The position numbers and the translations under genes were made by a program. This document shows, piece after piece, positions 62,066 through 64,000 of a stretch of 64,000 nucleotides of DNA (the stretch's first letter is position 1; every line of letters begins with the position of its first letter). This DNA comes from FEN-987 sp964598845 (GTDB taxonomy: Archaea; Thermoproteota; Bathyarchaeia; 40CM-2-53-6): contig CAZRDM010000010.1 of the NCBI GenBank assembly GCA_964598845.1, positions 20,789 to 84,788 of the forward strand. The letters are read 5' to 3'. The notes below the pieces were generated by a model, which was given only the letters and a program-made list of their open reading frames with translations, was not told the DNA's origin and made no database searches.

Positions 62066-62935
62066 ATGTTCGCGGCAGGGTTAGCGGTTATTGTTATTGT
62101 TGCATTGGCTTCAGTGGTGGTTCTCCAGCAAATCGCGCTTCAGCGCGCATCACAGTCTATGTTACAGACAACGACCACACAGAACCTCGCGAGCGCAACA
62201 ACGACTCCAATCCAGACAGGAATACCATACGTTCTCATCAAATATTACGGCTTCACATATACTAGCTTTGGGTCATGCAACCCAAAGTCTGGCTACATTT
62301 TCCTAATTCTAAACATTCATTTTGAGAATCATGGATACGATACCGCTCCGACGGGATCGCATTCAGGGTTGAACTTTGGCTGGTACTTCTATCTGGACAT
62401 CGATGGGTTTCAACACGATTCATATTACCTATCATGCATGGGCTCCAGCGACCGCCTGCCTTCGACCGATGTTCTAAACGGTCTCTCGGTGTGGGGTTTC
62501 TTAGCCTTCGAAATCCCAGCTGGTTTTAGGTCGTATAGTCTAATCTACAAACCTGAAACTGGAAACTACAATGTCCGATACATCGATGAAGGATTTACTT
62601 CTGTGCAAGTTCAGACGAGTATGACACAACGAGCTCAAGAACAGGTAATCTTGGAAGCATACAATTGGACAAATCCAAGCTATCTTTTCATAACGCTGAG
62701 AAATGTTGGACCGACATCTGTAACTTTTTCTGAGTTCTATCTTGACAACGTGAGACAGACCCTCTATTCGTTTTCGAAAAACTGTCCTAGCCCACTTCCG
62801 CCCCAGCAGAAATGCCGCGTGACTATTGTCATCACAGCGGTCGCGATAATGACCGGGGCATCTTACCCGCTGAAAATTGTCACGTCTGAAAACTCCGTTT
62901 TCTCTTACTCAGTGATAGCCGGAGGAGCGAGCTAG
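62066..62935 (+). CDS. Membrane-anchored extracellular protein, element cargo
   Basis: 289 aa from ATG 62066, which begins directly with a membrane helix (FAAGLAVIVIVALASVVVLQ). A Thr/Gln-rich linker follows, then two beta domains. The first (IKYYGFTYTSFGSCNPKSGY, ILNIHFENHGYDTAPTG) resembles DUF4352-like Ig folds; the second (LITLRNVGPTSVTFSEFYLD-like) is a CARDB-type domain. No enzyme motif. An upstream ATG at 61976 would run through the operator and is rejected. Aromatic and Asn-rich composition differs somewhat from nearby host genes. Confidence 0.65.
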   Translation: MFAAGLAVIVIVALASVVVLQQIALQRASQSMLQTTTTQNLASATTTPIQTGIPYVLIKYYGFTYTSFGSCNPKSGYIFLILNIHFENHGYDTAPTGSHSGLNFGWYFYLDIDGFQHDSYYLSCMGSSDRLPSTDVLNGLSVWGFLAFEIPAGFRSYSLIYKPETGNYNVRYIDEGFTSVQVQTSMTQRAQEQVILEAYNWTNPSYLFITLRNVGPTSVTFSEFYLDNVRQTLYSFSKNCPSPLPPQQKCRVTIVITAVAIMTGASYPLKIVTSENSVFSYSVIAGGAS

Positions 62936-63009
62936 ACAGTTTGGAAATAGGATAATCAGTTAAAGAAGAACTGAAAATGGTGGGGCGGTTTACCGATTTA
63001 GCTGTTAGG

Positions 63010-63807
63010 CTACTTACGTTTCCGGAATAGCATGTATCCCTCTGGGCTTGTGGCCACATACTCGAATCCCGCTTGGGTTAGTTCTTCTGCTTCCTTAGTG
63101 GTCTTGACCGCTTTCGATATCCAATCGTCACTCTCGAAGTTCACTAGGTGCGTATACCGCATGGTTGAGGACCTGTGTCCCAACTGCTGTTTGACAAGTG
63201 CTAGGTCTTTTGCCCGGTAGTATAACGTACTGGCTCGGAAATGTCTGAGTGTTCTGAAACTGATGAGGTTCAGTCGAGGATTCACCAGCTTCCTCGCAAG
63301 TCGGCGTCTGCGTCTCACGAAGCTTCTCCTCGCGTAAACTAGGCTCCTGATCGGTTCATCCTCATCTCTGTGGAACACGTATCTTCCCAGTCTTGCCTGC
63401 ATGTACAACATTGCGAGACATCGGTATAAGATTCTGAGATGTCGGCTGTTGTTGTGCTTCTCTGCCTCTATTGCTATGGTTCTCCGTTCAGTGTCAATGT
63501 CTTGCCGTCTCAGTGCCCATAGTTCGCCGGGTCGGCAACCTGTCTCAGACAGTGTCTGCAGAAAAGCCGCCATCTTCCTGCCCATCCCCGATATTAGTGC
63601 GTGAACTTCCTCTTGATGAGGTAGGAAAGGCAGTTTCTGGGTGGGTTTGAATTATGGCGGATTCCAACTTAATCCTTTAGATTTGTAGAACCTGAGATAA
63701 TCATAAGACAATTTTTGTTTTCTGGATTCGCTTAGATTGGAATTCACAATGTAGTCTTTAACGGACTCTGGACTGTTTAACGAGACATGTCTCGCGATAG
63801 ATTTCAA
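63010..63807 (-). pseudogene. Tyrosine integrase interrupted by an in-frame stop
   Basis: From TTG 63807 the frame gives an N-terminal core-binding domain (SLNSPESVKDYIVNSNLSES, LSYDYLRFYKSKGLSWNPP), then TAA at 63652-63654. It continues in the same frame with FKPTQKLPFLPHQEEVHALI and the catalytic domain: R in ETGCRPGELW, HxxR in RTLRHFRAS, LGH in QQLGHRSS and the nucleophile Tyr in TMRYTHL. Only the stop separates two perfectly matched halves; in relatives that position is usually Lys or Arg. A downstream ATG (63585) could give a catalytic-domain-only protein of 191 aa. It lies 139 bases from the tRNA end. Confidence 0.85.
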
Positions 63808-63945
63808 TCAAGCTATGCTTGCAAGAATTGTTTGCTGGCGATAACCCTGTTTCCGCATCCACTCGCTGCACGAGACCAGTTCTCCAATATGTGGGAAGAG
63901 CCGGATTGTAACCGGAGAAACCGTAGGTGTCTCGGGTTCATTTGA

Positions 63946-64000
63946 TGGTGGGCCGGACCGGATTTGAACCGGCGACCTTTGCCGTGTAAGGGCAACGTTA
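63946..64000 (-). tRNA. tRNA-Val(UAC), partial at window edge; right attachment repeat
   Basis: Visible part in tRNA direction: anticodon stem TTGCC/GGCAA with loop CTTACAC (anticodon TAC), T arm GCCGG-TTCAAAT-CCGGT, acceptor CCGGCCC, discriminator A and encoded CCA. The 5' half lies beyond 64000. The last 43 bases (63946-63988) are the attachment repeat shared with 61633-61675. The tRNA-Val(GAC) at 19005 lacks encoded CCA. Confidence 0.9.

Larger units (their letters stand above)
61633..63988. mobile_element. Small integrated element in tRNA-Val(UAC)
   Basis: Two perfect 43-bp direct repeats (61633-61675 and 63946-63988) bound a 2,270-bp segment. The right copy is part of a tRNA-Val gene; the left copy is only its 3' half. 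The segment carries a broken tyrosine integrase next to the tRNA, a membrane-anchored cargo protein and a truncated winged-helix ORF with a shared control region. This is the standard picture of an element that integrated into a tRNA 3' end, restored the tRNA and left a duplicated fragment at the far side. With an interrupted integrase it is probably immobile. Confidence 0.85.

Overview
The window is archaeal chromosomal DNA, most likely from the TACK/Thermoproteota branch. The marker genes are a TATA-binding protein, transcription factor E, MBF1, a nascent-polypeptide-associated complex (NAC) protein, ribosomal protein eL38, A-type ATP synthase subunits A, B and D, aTrm56, AMP phosphorylase, a type II GAPDH relative and a tRNA-Val with an intron at the canonical 37/38 position. 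TATA-type promoters, GGTG/GGAGG ribosome sites and frequent GTG/TTG starts fit. Central metabolism points to a heterotroph (PEP synthase, malate dehydrogenase, histidine ammonia-lyase, acyl-CoA dehydrogenase, secreted subtilase). I cannot fix the class; soil or sediment Nitrososphaeria-like or Bathyarchaeia-like lineages are guesses.

Layout. 1-8 kb: a surface-protein block read leftwards (a partial secreted protein, TBP, a PKD-domain protein, two giant paralogues built of GWAVG repeats, a CopG regulator). 8-11.5 kb: a MoaD/ThiS-like protein and a divergent larE/larB pair next to malate dehydrogenase. 11.7-18.6 kb: small zinc ribbon, SerK-like kinase, eL38, a decayed glycosyltransferase, AMP phosphorylase and the tldD-tldE pair. 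19-31.6 kb: intron-containing tRNA-Val, GAPDH-like protein, PEP synthase, a ribbon-helix-helix/nucleotidyltransferase fusion with its own palindromic operator, deacetylase, a frameshifted IscA, GMP synthetase, gamma-carbonic anhydrase-like protein, thioredoxin and acyl-CoA dehydrogenase. 31.7-43.6 kb: membrane and zinc-ribbon proteins, a JAMM protease, an HD hydrolase, a large multi-PAS histidine kinase with its response regulator, and an M29 aminopeptidase. 43.7-47.6 kb: atpA-atpB-atpD. 47.6-58.4 kb: NAC, hutH, subtilase, PUA protein, MBF1, aTrm56, then TFE-DUF2110-lipoate ligase, and a tyrosine-rich surface protein. 59.2-61.6 kb: an ABC exporter pair.

The right end holds a small integrated element. 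A 43-bp perfect direct repeat, identical to the 3' half of a tRNA-Val(UAC) gene from its anticodon through CCA, lies at 61633-61675 and again inside the tRNA at 63946-63988. Between the copies are a tyrosine integrase broken by an in-frame TAA, a truncated winged-helix ORF, a membrane-anchored cargo protein and a 10-bp inverted repeat around a TATA-like box.

Other recurring themes: several conserved genes (TBP, AMP phosphorylase, ABC ATPase) reach full family length only from a CTG codon placed behind a GGTG-type ribosome site; inverted repeats sit on TATA boxes; and the window is rich in gene relics or single-base frameshifts, which are either real decay or draft-assembly errors.
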